The notes: generated by a model from the sequence alone, not told the origin. A stretch of 64,000 nt of DNA from Phallusia mammillata (GCA_003260075.1 QLIY01000746.1:2673-66672); one strand, 5' to 3'; counted from the first letter of the stretch, positions 34,801 to 48,493 are shown. Made by a program: numbers and translations.

Positions 34801-37303
34801 GAGCTATCATGCCGTTAATGGCATAAAACGTTTTAAAATCAGAAAGTAAATGTATGGAATCTGGCATTATAGCTTGATTATTTAAATGTTTCAGACATTT
34901 TATCAGACGTTTATCATATTCTTAGGTCAATGTAAAATAATGAACAAAAATTTGTTTAATTTTTTTTCGTTTGATATGTCTTGAGATGGTCGCTATATCA
35001 CGAAAACCTTTCACGAAATTGAAATTTCATCAAGTTTGAGGTCACAGACTTATTTTAAGAAACACGTGGGTTTTGGTAATGTTTAAAAACCCATCTTTTT
35101 AGGTATATTACCCCTCTTGACTGCAAAAATAGATTTCAAAGCTGACCTAAAGGTTAAAAAGGCAAAGAAAACGTAATTACTAACCATTACCTTGACAGCA
35201 TGCAATTTGCACTACTTTTAAAAATATTCGGTTTAGATGTGTTTGCGACGAATTAGCGGTATTCTGAACTTTATGGATAAACGGCTCCAAAAGTGCATTT
35301 TCAGGCATAGTCAACATCTTGTAAAAAAAACTTACCCATAAGTGATAGTTGTTCGCTTTTGAGATTGGAAACGCATTTTGAAATATCCATGTAAGACCTA
35401 ATTAGCATCGTCATCTTTTTGTTGATGTATCTGCACATGCATGACTCAGCTTCTTTCATGTTTGCGCCAGGCTGTGCTGTAAACAAAACGAAGTTACTAA
35501 AAATATTTTACATCAAACAAAAATCGGTTAAAACGATTTCTTAGGCGGATTTTGGGCCTAAAAGTATTTAAAGATAAGAAAAATACAACTAAGTGTTACT
35601 AGAGCAATATTTTCCAAAGTGAAAGTAAAATGCGCTTTGTTATATGGCACAAAAAAGCCAAGTAGTGTTTCCTTTATTATCTTGCGTGCGTATGAAACAT
35701 AAAACAGTCTGGACAGCGGATGAGCGCAGTCGGTTTATTTTCAAAGAAAAAAAAGATTTGTCAAAACGTTATGTCTATAGAAATATTGACTAGCCTATTT
35801 ATTACTTATTTAAAAAAAAAATCTCCAACGAACCGGAAACCTGTCCAACAGTAGAATCGACCAAATTGGTAAATTCGTTCAAATTTAACTCAGAGTCGCC
35901 ATCTTGTGAGCCAAAATCGACCCACGTTTGTAATTGTGACAAAACAAAGGACATCTCGCCATCGTTAACTGAAATAATAAAAAAATGATCAAATCTATTA
36001 GTCCACTTAGTCCTGCTTCCTTAGGCGAAATATTAGTCAAATATTCATGTTATTGTTAGAAATACAAGTAGGATTTATCAAACATATCCGAATTTATATT
36101 TTCCAGATATGTTGGCGTGTATAAACTTCGTAATTTAAAAACATGATTTCATTTTACACTACACATCTCAGAAAAAATATTTTGGGAAAATAAACATAAT
36201 CACAAACTTTTTGTCAACTATACATACAGAATCTGTTTTAGTGACGGATTTATTCCATGCAGTTAAAGTAATATCATTGGTGATCTGTATTTCTAAAGGA
36301 ATTTCCAAAAGAGGTTTAGGTAAGAACCAAACTTACGCAGGTTTTCTGATTCCAGCTTGATCACGATTTCCGAGGCGCTAACGAGGTTATTACCATTTAA
36401 GTCAAGATCGTTGAAAAATAGCCTTAAAATGGATGAGACAGTCGACACGCCCTCTGAAGCTGGAAATAAATGGATGAGTGCAAAACATGTTTCACATTTC
36501 TCAAAGTCAAAATAAGCTCAAAACATAACTAATTTTTTGTGTGTTTTTTCGTTGAAATCGCAAATGGAATACAAGAAATGTGATGAATTTTTGTTGCATA
36601 AATGTAAGGGATAATTTATTTGTTAAAAATGCTTACCCACTAACTGTCCAACATTGGTGTTATATTCCAATTTGCATTCAGTCAAATTTCCTGCAAAATA
36701 AAACACTGTGTGTTAAAACAATTATTGTTCAAATTCAACGCAGAAATTAAACTCCAATGAAAAAGTATTCTGTTTTAGAAAAAGCATCAGCACAATAGCT
36801 CGTAAAATAGAGCAGTATGAAAGGTAAACCCTTTTGATCTTTTGTCCTCAAACGTACGTCAGGTATATTCAAATTAAGGTATAAACGTTATGCTTTGTTT
36901 ATAATCGATTATATAGTCTTAGTCCATTACCAAATAATGTCACTTCATAGCAAAGAAATCGTTTTTAATCACTTATTCTTGCACTTGTCAGTAGATTAGC
37001 ACTGTATTGATTACTAAAGCACATTTCAGGCCTTTGATTGGCTCTTTTTAGGCATTAAAAATTTATTTCGTAGACTAAAGTGTGGTTTGTTTTACAGTTT
37101 AAAATCAATAGGGGCTGCGAAAAGCATGACAGGCATTGACAAAAAACGTCCCCAAAACGGGTTTAAATATCAATACACATTTGGCTTTGGGTCCACAACG
37201 ATTTCTGTCACATTTAGTGGTTAGACTTACTTGGTATGGCTGCTCCGAGGCCAGAGTGAAACAAAATTACCACTAGAACACCAATAAAATTCTTCATTAT
37301 CAT
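31874..37303 (-). CDS. Secreted EF-hand protein with Ser/Thr-rich and acidic C-terminus
   Basis: Ten exons in transcription order: 37303-37231, 36690-36637, 36459-36337, 35968-35841, 35471-35336, 34692-34568, 34262-34169, 33945-33786, 33353-33097, 32742-31874; phases close, giving about 672 aa. Exon 1 is a signal peptide (MIMKNFIGVLVVILFHSGLG). EF-hand loops: DRNSDGVVDQLE in exon 6 and DVNKDGIVTSQE in exon 9 are canonical; exon 3 (DLNGNNLVSASE) and exon 4 (SQDGDSELNLNE) are degenerate. The last exon (289 codons) is Ser/Thr/Asn-rich, then Lys/Glu-rich, with two related KQxxSVS..INKELQ repeats. I infer a secreted calcium-binding matrix or vesicle protein. I do not recognise the family. The exon 9 donor (gtgcct) is the only phase-compatible choice that I found and is uncertain, as is the exon 5 acceptor. 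Exon 10's start is repeated at 32810-32914 (allelic). Confidence 0.75.
32642..32966. repeat. Allelic duplication at the last exon of the EF-hand gene
   Basis: Bases 32642-32799 recur at 32810-32966 across the C run 32800-32809, with scattered single-base differences (aaaaggcg / aaagggcg, cagcgccg / cagggccg). One copy only is real per haplotype. Confidence 0.85.
33451..33735. repeat. Allelic duplication in an EF-hand gene intron
   Basis: The stretch beginning aaaatcacaaaatttttcc recurs on both sides of the C run 33588-33597 with single-base differences such as atatacatg / atatgcatg. Confidence 0.8.
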
Positions 37304-40300
37304 GTACTACGATGAAAACACTGTAAAATCGAATCAAATTGCTGACGAATTTAGAATTTACATTTGATTTGTAAGTTACTAACACCAACATTCCAGTATA
37401 AAAATGCAATGCTGTACATTACTGGAATACAATGACTACTAAATTATTTGTGACTCCGGTTGTATTAAAGCTTTGTAATGATAAAACATTACAATCTGAT
37501 TACGCTTCAGTCTACAATACAAAAACACAACTACAAAAAACAATTAAAATTAAAACCTTCAGCAATGCCCTCTTTAAAAGATGCGTTGTATACAACTTTT
37601 AGTTTTCACTGTATAGACACGCCTTCTATTGACAATTGACACAAAACTTCATCACGCATAAAGTAGAAATTACTTGGTGTAACTTAACCCAGTCGAAATG
37701 AAATTAATTTTGAGCAAACTTTGGCTCTTCTACCAGGCAAACTAAATTAGCTTTTTGCACACGGGCGGTTACTTTGCGTACAAGACGTAATTGTTCATGG
37801 CCTGAGGGTCCATAGCAATGTTTCGAGTGCATTTGTGGCCGCGTGTGTCTTTAGTGCTTAGTGCATTTAAGGTTATTCGGTGTCTTTCTAATCCGTAATT
37901 ATACAAGATCACTTACGCCTTGTGTCTTCAAAATGCATATTGTACAATTTTGAGGGAAAGTATACACACCATCGTAATAGGACTTAAGTTTCAACAGTTT
38001 CCAAAAATGTGAAGTTGGAAAGATTAAGATATCAAACTTTAATGACCTTTTTGCAAATTTATAATTTAACAAAAGCTGTATAGTATTGATATGCCTGAAA
38101 CTTTGGCTTTAAAGGAATGACATAAGCAACAGTAATCGCCACATAAACAAATGTAACAATTTCAATTTTCATTGTTAAATAACAATTTACCAAAATTTAG
38201 GCAGCAAGATAGCTTTACTTAACAAACCGTCTATCCCTAAATTTAAACAACAACAAGATTAATCAAAATGACATTTTGCGGAAATAATTCGTCATTGTGA
38301 CGTAAAGCAAGGGATTTCTTCCTTGTGCTGGTGCAACTGTAAACATGTATGTTAAGCTAAACGCAACAAACGATTTGAACTGTATAAAGGGTAATTGTTG
38401 CAAAGTACGCCACACTGAGTAACATAATGTCATAAACCATTGTTAACATTATGTTCTAACCAACTGATATTTATGATTGTTCATTGGCCACTTCAACCAA
38501 ATACACAATAGCTTTGTTTCTTGAAGCCAGCTTTGTAAAACATTAAAAAATGAACGTCACTTCGAATTGTCTGTGCCTTAATTTATCAAAATACACAAAA
38601 AAGTTCGGACTACATACAACAAAGTAATATCTCAGCTGCCAAACGCGCCTAGCCTGTTTTGTACTGGCACTTTTTAAAGTTTTGCATAAATATGTTCAGA
38701 AACTGTTACTACTATCTGTGCTTGTTACTACTATCTGTCCAAAACCCGTAACAGCACTGCCAAACTAAACGCAACAGTTAAAGAATAAAGCATACAGTTC
38801 CGACCTTTTGACATTTGTTTTAGCAAGGGTGGTGTGCAATGCATAGTGACGTCATAAAACGTGCAGTCGACTCGTTCTTTTCACAAATTGGCTGTAACGA
38901 ATTGTTACTATCTCTGCGTGGACGGCAAGTGCTCGTTAAATTGCGACTGCGTCGAGATTAGCGCTGAGATAAAGTTGCGCAACGATATTGCCAACAAAAT
39001 ATTTGCCAGGTGCTAGTTGGTGTAACTTTGCTGGTAAACATAGGCATCATTGTTTTTTAACTAACGCTTAGTGCGCGTCGTAAGTAGTATTAAGTTTTTT
39101 GTTTTGTGTTTATGTTTTTGGGGGTCTATTTTAGCAAAATTAATAAACAAGTATTTGTTTTACAAATTATTGTTCAAAAAAAGACACATTTATTTTTTGG
39201 AAAAATGCACGTTATTATTGTTTTTTGATATTGGTGAACAGAATGTACAATAACCTCTGTTAATCCAGAAATGTTAGTCAAACTTTCGTTATAATTTGGT
39301 CAAGTATTTGCGAATTGATTGCAGCAAAAATTGCCTATGTTTGCCCAATTGCTGGAATCTTAACAGCCGACCATTTTAACTTGGTCTTCATCAATAATTA
39401 AACGTCTAATGTTTCTAGATACCTAGTGGCGACAAGCATGATAAATTATTAATGATCAAACGGCGCGAAACGGCAGCAATATTAAATAAACACTCCCAAT
39501 ATCATGGTGTCGATTGCAACTTTTAAACCAGTACCTAATGCACAGGAGAACGTACCCGTCTAGGAAAGAAGGGACAGACTTTGTCTAGGTTTATAATGTT
39601 TTGTGGTACATGTAAATTGTATGCATTTCTATAACACACTTTAGACCAGTGGCTCTAAAACCCTTTTATTGCCCCTAAGAAAACCAAATGAATTTCATTT
39701 ACCCATTTTCACATTAGGAAAAACAATCTATGACGTCACAAAAGGGTGGCGTCATGGAGCTATGTAATTACCTCCCAACTAAAAAATTACATAACCATTT
39801 GGTGGTAAAGGTTCAGAACCACTGGTTTAGACTAAATATTAATTAATTTAAATTCACTAACACACAACAGTATAGTGTTCCATGCAGTTGTGGACACCCA
39901 AAAAAAGCCTTACCAAACTTTACAGGCCGATTAAACTGATTGTGGAATCCTATTTCGCGTGCAAAGTTTGACATTAAAATTTAATACACAACACTCAATC
40001 CTGTTGCCCCATAGCTCAATTTCAGCTAAAAATTATGTTATTTTTTCTCATTTTTTTTGCTTAGTTGTAAACTATACAACAGCTTTTCTGTAGACTCATT
40101 CGCTGATTATAATATATTCTAGTTGTCGCTTATAACGGGGCGACTTCATCGATGTGTATGTTAGTGGTGTGACGTAACCGTTAACGCCGAAATTCTCTGA
40201 ATTACATCGACATTTGTTTGTTGTGTAACAAGGGCAAATCAACGGGATTGCAGAACATACACTAGAGCTATTGACAAGCTCAATGTTGTTATTTTCTTCT

Positions 40301-40699
40301 ATTTTCCCCAAAGGCACAAACTGTTCTCAGCAAGTGCTGCTGAGAAAAATTGGAACCACCGAACTTGACTTTAAACAAAACACAATCAAAAGAAATAGAA
40401 CATATACGGTGGGTGTACATTTTTATTGCGAAATGTGAGGTGTGTTTTTTGTACAAAATACAAACAAACAAAGTGCAATGAATCGTCATTAACAACACTT
40501 TTAAAAGCAAACGAAGTTTTGAAACTTGTGGGCATTTCATTAACGTAAAAGCACGGACAAATCCTCAAACATAAACCATATTGTATTCACTCTTAATTTG
40601 TGCACTTATATTTAAACGAACAGTATTTGTTATTTAACGCTGATTTCCTAAACAGCTTAACCAACAATTAGGAGATAACGTTTTCCATTTCCCAGTGTC
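37304..40699. other. Intergenic region between the EF-hand and kinase genes
   Basis: Divergence-free spacer of 3.4 kb; both flanking genes are on the minus strand, so it should hold the EF-hand promoter and the kinase 3' end. I see a hAT-like element (39647-39824) and no convincing exon. Short open frames on both strands show no domain. Confidence 0.5.
39647..39824. mobile_element. hAT-like MITE
   Basis: CAGTGGCTCTAAAAC...GTTCAGAACCACTG with target duplication ctttagac / gtttagac (7 of 8). Confidence 0.8.
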
Positions 40700-43600
40700 C
40701 TATACAAAACGGCAAAGACACTCTTCTTTGCAGCAAAAACATTTCTTGCATCGGTTGCTCTCTTCGCTATCTAGCGGATTACAGAATAGTTGTTTTTCCG
40801 GTGCAAACCGTTCCACTGGAACTGGGCACCACTCGTTGCGAACCAAGCTTTTAAACACCGCGAACGGCCATCGTGAGGCTTGCACGGGGTTAAGCACGCC
40901 CACTAGCAGCTCACGTGACCAATTCGTAAAGTTCTCGAAAATTCTCGGCATTACTGAAAAATCGCCGTTCCTCCACAAAACAAATTCCTTGTAGCCCAAA
41001 TCCCTGCGGGACGACTTACTCCATGGTGTTTCTCCTGATATAAGATAAATTACTAGCACCCCTAGCGACCATACGTCGCATTCTTTAGTGACTATAAACT
41101 TTGGTTTGGAAGGTATGTCCCTTGGTGGAGCCCTGCTTTGCACCAGATCATGCGAAGTTGGTGATTTTCGAGCAAAACGCTTCCGACAGATCAGCTTGTT
41201 TTTGTCCGGTAGGTGGTGCAAGTGAGGGCAAACTTCTTCTCCCTGCGAGACGATAAAAAACAAAAGGAATTTTATTTTGCTTTAAGTGGTTGAACATGAG
41301 GTCATTCGCTATAATTTTATTGCACTTGATATTGCATTAGCCTGCAGCTCTTTTAGGACATTTGTGCGGGTGCAAACACTGAAGGAAATGGCTTAAAAAG
41401 TAAACTGTGTTGTAGCTTATATACTTCAAATCTTTTTTTATTAGGAAAACCATTTCACTTAGATTTCAAGACAGCATTTATGACTATCCGGCTCCGACAT
41501 GGTTATATTTTGGAAAATTAACTAAATAATTGGCTACATCTAGCTTAAAAGTTTGGCGCCCCTGCATGAAACCAATACCTTGCTAAAAACAAACTGCGCA
41601 ACGTTACAAAAGAGCGTTAAGAGTGCAATACTTATTTTTAAGTATAATCTTTGTCCAAGCTCTGCCAGAATTTAAGTAACTGCGTGTAACCCTATTTGAC
41701 TTAAATTACGCATAGCAAAATTTTGCCTATACATTTATCTTGACTCGTGTATATTTGATTTTACCCGGGTGACTGGCTATGACTCGCGTAAACATTAAAA
41801 TGACTCAAGTGCGAAACTGAGACTCGCTATACCTGATTGTTTCGGAAAAAATATATATTTTCTAGTTTACAATTCGAACATTAAATATATAGTTTCAAGC
41901 TATGTGCTTACGACTAATATTAGCATAGAATTTACCTCTGATATGATGTCCTCACAAAGATGGCGCCGAATAACATGACGTAGCATTTCAGGAGGGTGGT
42001 AGGGGGTGCAAAACAGGGGGTCAAGTTGTGGGCCGTTACTTTCCAATTCCCTTGCACTGCCAAAGTCGCAAATTTTAACATGGAACCGTTCACGGTCGTG
42101 GATTAAGATGTTTTCTGGCTTTAAATCGAGATGAGCGTATTTCTTCTTGTGTATGTACTGCAGCGCGTTGGATATCTGCACCAAAATAAGAGAATTATTT
42201 TGCATGGATGCTACTGTTAGTGTTATCATGTCAGCTAAACTAAACAAAACCACGTTTTGCCAAACGTAACACCCCCCCCCCGCGCGTTGGATATCTGCAC
42301 CAAAATAAGAGAATTATTTTGCATGGATGTTACCGTTAGTGTTATCATGTCAGCTAAACAAAATAAATTCACGTTTGACAAACGTAACTTTAACGTTTAT
42401 TGTAACGGTCAATTGCAAGGAAAGTGCTTTGCTAACTTCTTTCAAGAAGGAATTCTTAGTTACAAAACAAAAACGACAAACAAAAGACCAAAGTATGAAG
42501 TAATAATATAGAATTGACTATCCAGGTAGACTGGTTTGTTTTGGGCAAATGTCATCTTTTATTTTTGTCAGCATATAATATCTGACGTTACTCATATTCT
42601 AATCTCTCATAAAGGATTTCGTACATAGTTGCGAGAAGTGCAAAAAAACAATTTGTTGGTTATTACTTAATAACAGCTCGTCATCGGGAAAGGGCCCCCC
42701 CCCCCGTTACTCATATTCTAATCTCTCATAAAGGATTTCGTACATAGTTGCGTCACAGTAGAGTGGCAGGCGCGAGTGACGTCACTCAAGGTCGCATCGA
42801 GAAGTGCAAAAAATAATTTTGTTGGTTATTACTTAACAACTCGTCATCGGGAAAGGAGGGACGTTATACGCTGAACAACAATTAGTGAATAAAGCAGTGA
42901 TTCTCAACCGCGGCTCTCGAGGCCCCATGTGACTCCCAACTACTTATTTTGCAGCTCCCACTAAACCTCAGAAAACCACTAAAGATTGCTATGTTAGCTT
43001 TCAAGGTAATATTATTTATTGATTTTCTCAAGGTTTCGTTTTTTTTGCGGCTTAAAAAAACTACCATTTAGCCCCGACAATAAAAAATTTCGAGAACCAC
43101 TGATGTAATGAAGTGTAAAAGCGTATGCCGTTTGTGCGTTAAACGGGGTCTTTGTTAAGATTATTTGTTTAATCAATTGAAGTATGTACTAAACAGAATC
43201 AGAAAAGGTCATCTAGTTAATCGGGCATCTATTGGACACCCAATGCCCTTGTGGCGAGTTTACACCAATAAACGAAACAATTTTAGGCTATCAAGTCACT
43301 CCCAGTGTCAATTAATGTCACCAGCGTTTATTGGGAACTGATCTCACCCCAACGAGAAGCAATCTCACGCAATCGATCTTTTGCTGATTCATAAAAAAGT
43401 TTGCGTCCAATTCAATCTTTAAGTGTCAATTAGTCGGTCATCCACTGTCAGGTGATGCAAATTAGCCAATCAGATTGACCTTTTATTGATCGTAGAGCGG
43501 TTAAGAGAAAGGGTCGTTTGAATGTATTGTTAATTTTTTTTTGCTTTGCCTTAAAGAGACTTTACTTACGCTGTTGACGTCACAATGTACGTCACTGAAA

Positions 43601-45717
43601 GTAAAAAAATTTAGTCGGTAAACGAAACTAACGTATTAAAAACAATTCTTTCCTCTGAAAACATTTTTTATGGTTTGTTGAAGAATTTTGTTGAAAGGGC
43701 ATCGGTAACTTTGGGGTTTATATGTACAACATTTTAGCAAATTAATCCCCCCCCCCTAACGTATTAAAAACAATTCTTTCCTCTGAAAACATTTTTTATG
43801 GTTTTGTTTAAGAATTTTGTTAAAAGGGCATCGGTAACTTTTGGGTTTATATATGTACAACATTTTTGCAATTTAATGAATTGTTCACAAACGCATGTAA
43901 CTGATGTAGCCCTCATACCACTGATGATGACATTAGCATTTATCGAAACGTTTGATTAATAAAGCATGTCGCTTTTTAAGTCTACTTGGGCCCCCCCCCC
44001 CACGCATGTAACTGATGTGGCCCCTCATATCACTATTGATGGCATTAGCATTTCCCGAAACACTATTGATGGCATTAGCATTTACCGTTTGATTAATAAA
44101 GCATGTCGCTTTTTAAGTCTATTTGGGTCGTTATTTCACCATTGAACTTATGAAGAGATCCATATATTGTGTTCCAAAATAAATTGTGATTATCGAAACA
44201 CAAAATCACATATTAAAACAAAAACGACAATGTAACTTGCCTGCAAAACACACGACTTCACAATGACCTCAGGTAACCCCACTCCAGGCGTCACCACAGC
44301 GGCAAGGTCACCATAGGGCGAATATTCCAGTCCCATACCAAATTCAGTTTCGGTCTCATAAACAAATGACGTTATAAGTTTGGTCACGCATGGATGGTTT
44401 GACGCGTCAGCCTGTGATTGGATCTCTCTGTGAAAGCTGCGTTTTGATTGGTAGCGACGACTGACCCGTTTCAAAGCCACAAAATTTTGGTCGAGGTCCC
44501 CACATTTACAAGCGTTTGTTGTTGCCGTCAAGTCTGTAACATGCCAAATACAAAAATGTGAGTAAACAGACAAGCGTTTACAAATTATTGTAAAACACCA
44601 TGTGATGTTGGACTCGGATATGTTGACTTTTGTGTTTTCAAATACGTGATATATGTGTCTAAATAAAATACAACTTGCTTTTAATATAACAAGTTTTCAC
44701 TTCAAGCGGATTTAAAGCTTTGTAGTATGTAGTTTATTTGAAACCTTTTCTGCTTCAGTTACACATTATTCCGTAAAACGTTTTTTTTATTTTTTTAAAT
44801 ATGGTGTAATTTGAAACACCCGTTTTGCCTTCTTAAATGAGAGACTTAACATACCCAGAAACTAAAAACATAACGCTTTAAACCTTGTTTATAATGACTG
44901 ATTTGTAAGCACTGATTCATTATTATTCCTGCTTACTTTTTAGTTAATTAGACTGTTTCCGCTTCAACAGGCAATTCTGAGTTAATACTCCATACCCTAG
45001 CACAGCGCTCTTCAACCTTTTTTGGTTTGGTGAACCCTTAAGATTGTTGTGACGAACTCTTGCACCCTGTTCACTTAAAATCAAAACTTTCGACGTAAAC
45101 ATGTTTGATGAAAACATTTGACATAAATTAACGTCAATCCGCACTGTGAGCAAAACGTCATTTGAAGTAGATATGCGTCAAGCGCACTGAAAATGTTAGA
45201 CATCAAGATTTTTACAAAAGTACAGAGGTTCATTCATACATCAGTTGAAACCTACATCTTTTTTCTAATATCCTGAAGGTCAAATATTAATGGTTTACTA
45301 AAAGTTTGTGATGCACCCTTGTATACCTTTTCGTACTGGTGCACCCATGTATATTTTGGTGCTCCCTATAGAGCCCCCCCCCCCCCTTGTATACCTTTTC
45401 GTACTGGTGCACCCCATGTATATTTTGGTGCTCCCTATAGGATGCACCGTGCACACCGGTTGAAGAGCACTGCCCTAGCATACAAACAACAACAACACCA
45501 AACAAACCTTACCAACTGATTTTGAGTAAACTTTTTTCGATTCTGCGTCTTCACTTGCAGCATTTAGAGTTGTGTCTTTTTTTAGCAACGACACTTTTGC
45601 AAATCTTCCCCCGCCCAAATGCTTGATTTTCCCGTAAACGAGCGAATTTTCTCCCGTTTGAGGTCTAAGTTCTCCGCTTGCGGCCGGACCAGTGTGCAAT
45701 GTAGCTATGCGTTGCAT
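40700..45717 (-). CDS. SBK-like serine/threonine protein kinase with Cys-rich tail
   Basis: Four exons in transcription order: 45717-45513, 44533-44241, 42175-41936, 41242-40700; phases agree and give 426 aa. Kinase signatures: Gly-rich loop GGGRFAKV (35-42), FVALK with Lys90, hinge LEYSPYGDL, catalytic loop HLDLKPEN (181-188), DFG (203-205), PPE (227-229), then DVWSLGVLVIYL. The hinge, the GVGLPE stretch after it and the DRERFHVKICDFG segment match the SBK (SH3-binding domain kinase) group. Odd points: HRD is HLD, so the Arg is lost; about 50 extra residues, Pro/Lys/Arg-rich, lie between PPE and DVW; and the C-terminus is a Cys cluster (CKKCFCCKEECLCRFV). Lys, Asp, Asn and DFG Asp are present, so activity is likely. 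Intron 2 has a GC donor (cag|gcaagt). The extra segment could instead reflect a wrong acceptor. Confidence 0.85.
42140..42370. repeat. Allelic duplication at kinase exon 3
   Basis: The exon 3 start and following intron (gcgttggatatctgcacc...) recur after the C run 42272-42281. Only the copy ending at 42175 connects to the rest of the exon. Confidence 0.85.
42586..42860. repeat. Allelic duplication with an indel, kinase intron 2
   Basis: The sequence gttactcatattctaatctc lies on both sides of the C run 42695-42705. The second copy has about 45 extra bases including a TGACGTCA, so this is a length-polymorphic site. Confidence 0.8.
42895..43102. mobile_element. hAT-like MITE in kinase intron 2
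   Basis: CAGTGATTCTCAACC...CGAGAACCACTG. Same family as 26975-27190 and 50117-50381; the target duplication is not clear. Confidence 0.7.
43630..44140. repeat. Two successive allelic joins in kinase intron 2
   Basis: C runs 43747-43756 and 43991-44001 each separate near-identical copies (taacgtattaaaaacaattc...; acgcatgtaactgatgt...). The second pair includes a local tandem repeat of cactattgatggcattagc. Confidence 0.75.
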
Positions 45718-46193
45718 TTTGGTTTGTAACAGACCATCACCAGTTTAAATCTTAAAAATCTGGCAAAAAAGAATGGCGATTTATTTTAGGCATTTTTAGG
45801 TAAATAGTGTGCAGCGTAACCCTGCCATTACAAACAATATTAAAATTGTATACAATTTAGGCGACTACACATAAGGTAGTTGGAATCTATGCGACATAAC
45901 TTACTATCTGAATTAAAATTTTCTCCAAAGTCACTGTTTTAGTATTACACACTTAAACCATAAAACTGTTTTCCCCCCCCCCCTGGCAAAAAAGAATGGC
46001 GATTTATTTTAGGCATTTTTAGGTAAATAGTCTACAGCGTAACCCTGCCATATACAAATAATATTAAAATTTTATACAATTTAGGCGACTACATATCAGG
46101 TAGTTGGAATCTATGCGACATAACTTATTTTCTGACTCAAAAATTTCTCCAAAGTCACTGTTTTAGTATTACACACTTAAACCATAAAACTTT

Positions 46194-46195
<2 letters not shown>

Positions 46196-46290
<95 letters not shown>
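46196..46290. other. 95-C assembly join
   Basis: A pure C run in a gene-free stretch full of short joins. It probably marks a sized gap or unresolved overlap and not a biological homopolymer. Confidence 0.75.
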
Positions 46291-48493
46291 ATTTTTCTCA
46301 ATGAAATCACTATCCAATGCGAAAAACACCTACGCAAGCCAATGCTTGGGAACTTGCCGACTCTCCCAGGCTAAGGGAAAGTCTGTTTATCGATTACATC
46401 TTTGCCATCAACACGAAAACAACAACAATCTGTTCTGTTGACTCCAGACGGCTCATATCCCCCCCCCCGAAAAACACCTACGCAAGCCAATGCTTGGGAA
46501 CTTGCCGACTTTCCCAGGCTAAGGGAAAGTCTGTTTATCGATCACATCTTTGCCGTCAACACGAAAACAACAACAATCTGTTCTGTTGACTCCAGACGGT
46601 TCATACATGTAACTGATGTATTGGTTGGTTTATGGTAAATCATTTTTTACGTATCATCCATAAAGGTTTGATCCCTCTGCAACACATTTTTTGGTACGAC
46701 ACTAACGAGGCTTACGAAAGCGAAACACATTTATTTGTAGCTTTTTTTCACTTTCAAATTTCCTACAGTTATTGGTTTGTTTTTGATTTTACGACAAGGA
46801 ATATAATATAGATTTTTTACAAATTTTCGATTTTTTAAAACGAATGTGATACCGCTCAGATCGCGATTTCCTAGTCATATCAATGCACAACAGAATACCT
46901 ATTCTGTTTTCTTATGTAGGAATTACCCTTCGTTTCAAACACAGGCGTTTAAAAGCGGTTTTAGCAAAGTTTTATGAATTTAACAATCACAGCATTCATC
47001 AAACACCGTGCCCAATAAAATTTGGTCCTTATTTGCAATTTTAGCTAAACGTTTAAGAATGTAAAAAACGCTTCATTACTGTGTTTGACGTCACAATAAC
47101 CTTTAGTATCAACCAATCACATTCTAAACTGACAGATCAAACAAAAAATAAAAAAATTATACAACGTCATAACTATTTATGACGATACAAAAACATTTTT
47201 AGCCAATACAAGCCACCCAAAATCTGTCCTTCGTGCCCCCCCCCCATTTGGTCCTTATTTGCAATTTTAGCTAAACGTTTAAGAATGTAAAAACGCTTCA
47301 TTACTGTGTTTGACGTCACAATACCCTTTAGTATCAACCAATCATATTCTGAACTGACAGATCAAACAAAAAATAAAAAATTTATACAACGTCATAACTA
47401 TTTATGACGTCATAAAAACATTTTGAGGGTCAACGCAAACAGTAAATAGAAATCAACTGCCTATCCAAGCCACCCAAAATCTGTCCTTCGTACATCTCAA
47501 GTCTATTTCTATTGCTGATGACGTCGCCAAATTAATGACGTCACAAAATACGCAAAAGTTTCTGTGTTACAAATATGCTAACGTTCAAAACAGCCCAATT
47601 TGAGCGATTGGGTTTCTTTGTAAACCTACGGAATACTTGAAAGCCCCCCCCCCCTATTGCTGATGACGTCGCCAAATTAATGACGTCACAAAATACGCAA
47701 ATGTTTCTGTGTTACAAATATGCTAACGTTCAAAACAGCCTAATTTGAGCGATTGGGTTTCTTTGTAAACCTTCAGAATACTTGAAAATCTATAACCAGT
47801 GGTTGACATGTAAAAGACTTGCAAATCGCCGGATTAGCAAATCGATTAAGCCCGTCGTTTCATCTCGCAAATATCATTGAATCGCACTCTTTAGTAGCCG
47901 ACACAGCCTAGGATTTACAAAAGCTACATGAGAAAGAGGTCAACGTTTAAGTGTTGTATTGCCATTGGTTCCGATCTTTGTAATACCGCTAAAATGTAAT
48001 CTAAGTTTGTCACTATATTTTGTGGACTTGCGTAGAGATGAGAAGAATTGAGATATTTACGTCATTGGTTATGACGTCATATTCTGCAAAAATACTGCAA
48101 CATCATTTTTTAATTGTGTTTAATTTAGAAAAAAAATGATACAGTTACAATTACACGCGGCAATCAGAAAATACTACACGTTATGCACATGAAGATTTCA
48201 ATGATATTTATATTTAGCCCCCCCCCCATGTAATCTAAGTTTGTCACTATATTTTGTGGACTTGCGTAGAGATGATGCTAAGTGATATATTTACGTTATT
48301 GGTTATGACGTCATATTCTGCAAAATACATCATTTTTTAATTGTGTTGAATTTAGAAAAAAATGATACAGTTACAATTGTACGTGGCAATTAGAAAAACT
48401 ACACGTTATGTACATGAAAATATTTCCATGATATTTATATTAACAAAACCTGATTTTGGTGTATATTACGCTTGAAAGTCCATTTGCCTAGGT

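Noticed and set aside
40096-40317. Cys-containing 73-aa minus-strand ORF upstream of nothing in particular
   Set aside because: No signal peptide, splice sites or domain; too short to support.
45287-45519. Repeated short ORFs with GGLYREHQNIHG-type units
   Set aside because: The repeat is an allelic duplication across the 13-C join 45374-45386.
46155-46441. Poly-proline and poly-glycine ORFs
   Set aside because: They read through the 95-C join in a gene-free region; no domain on either side.
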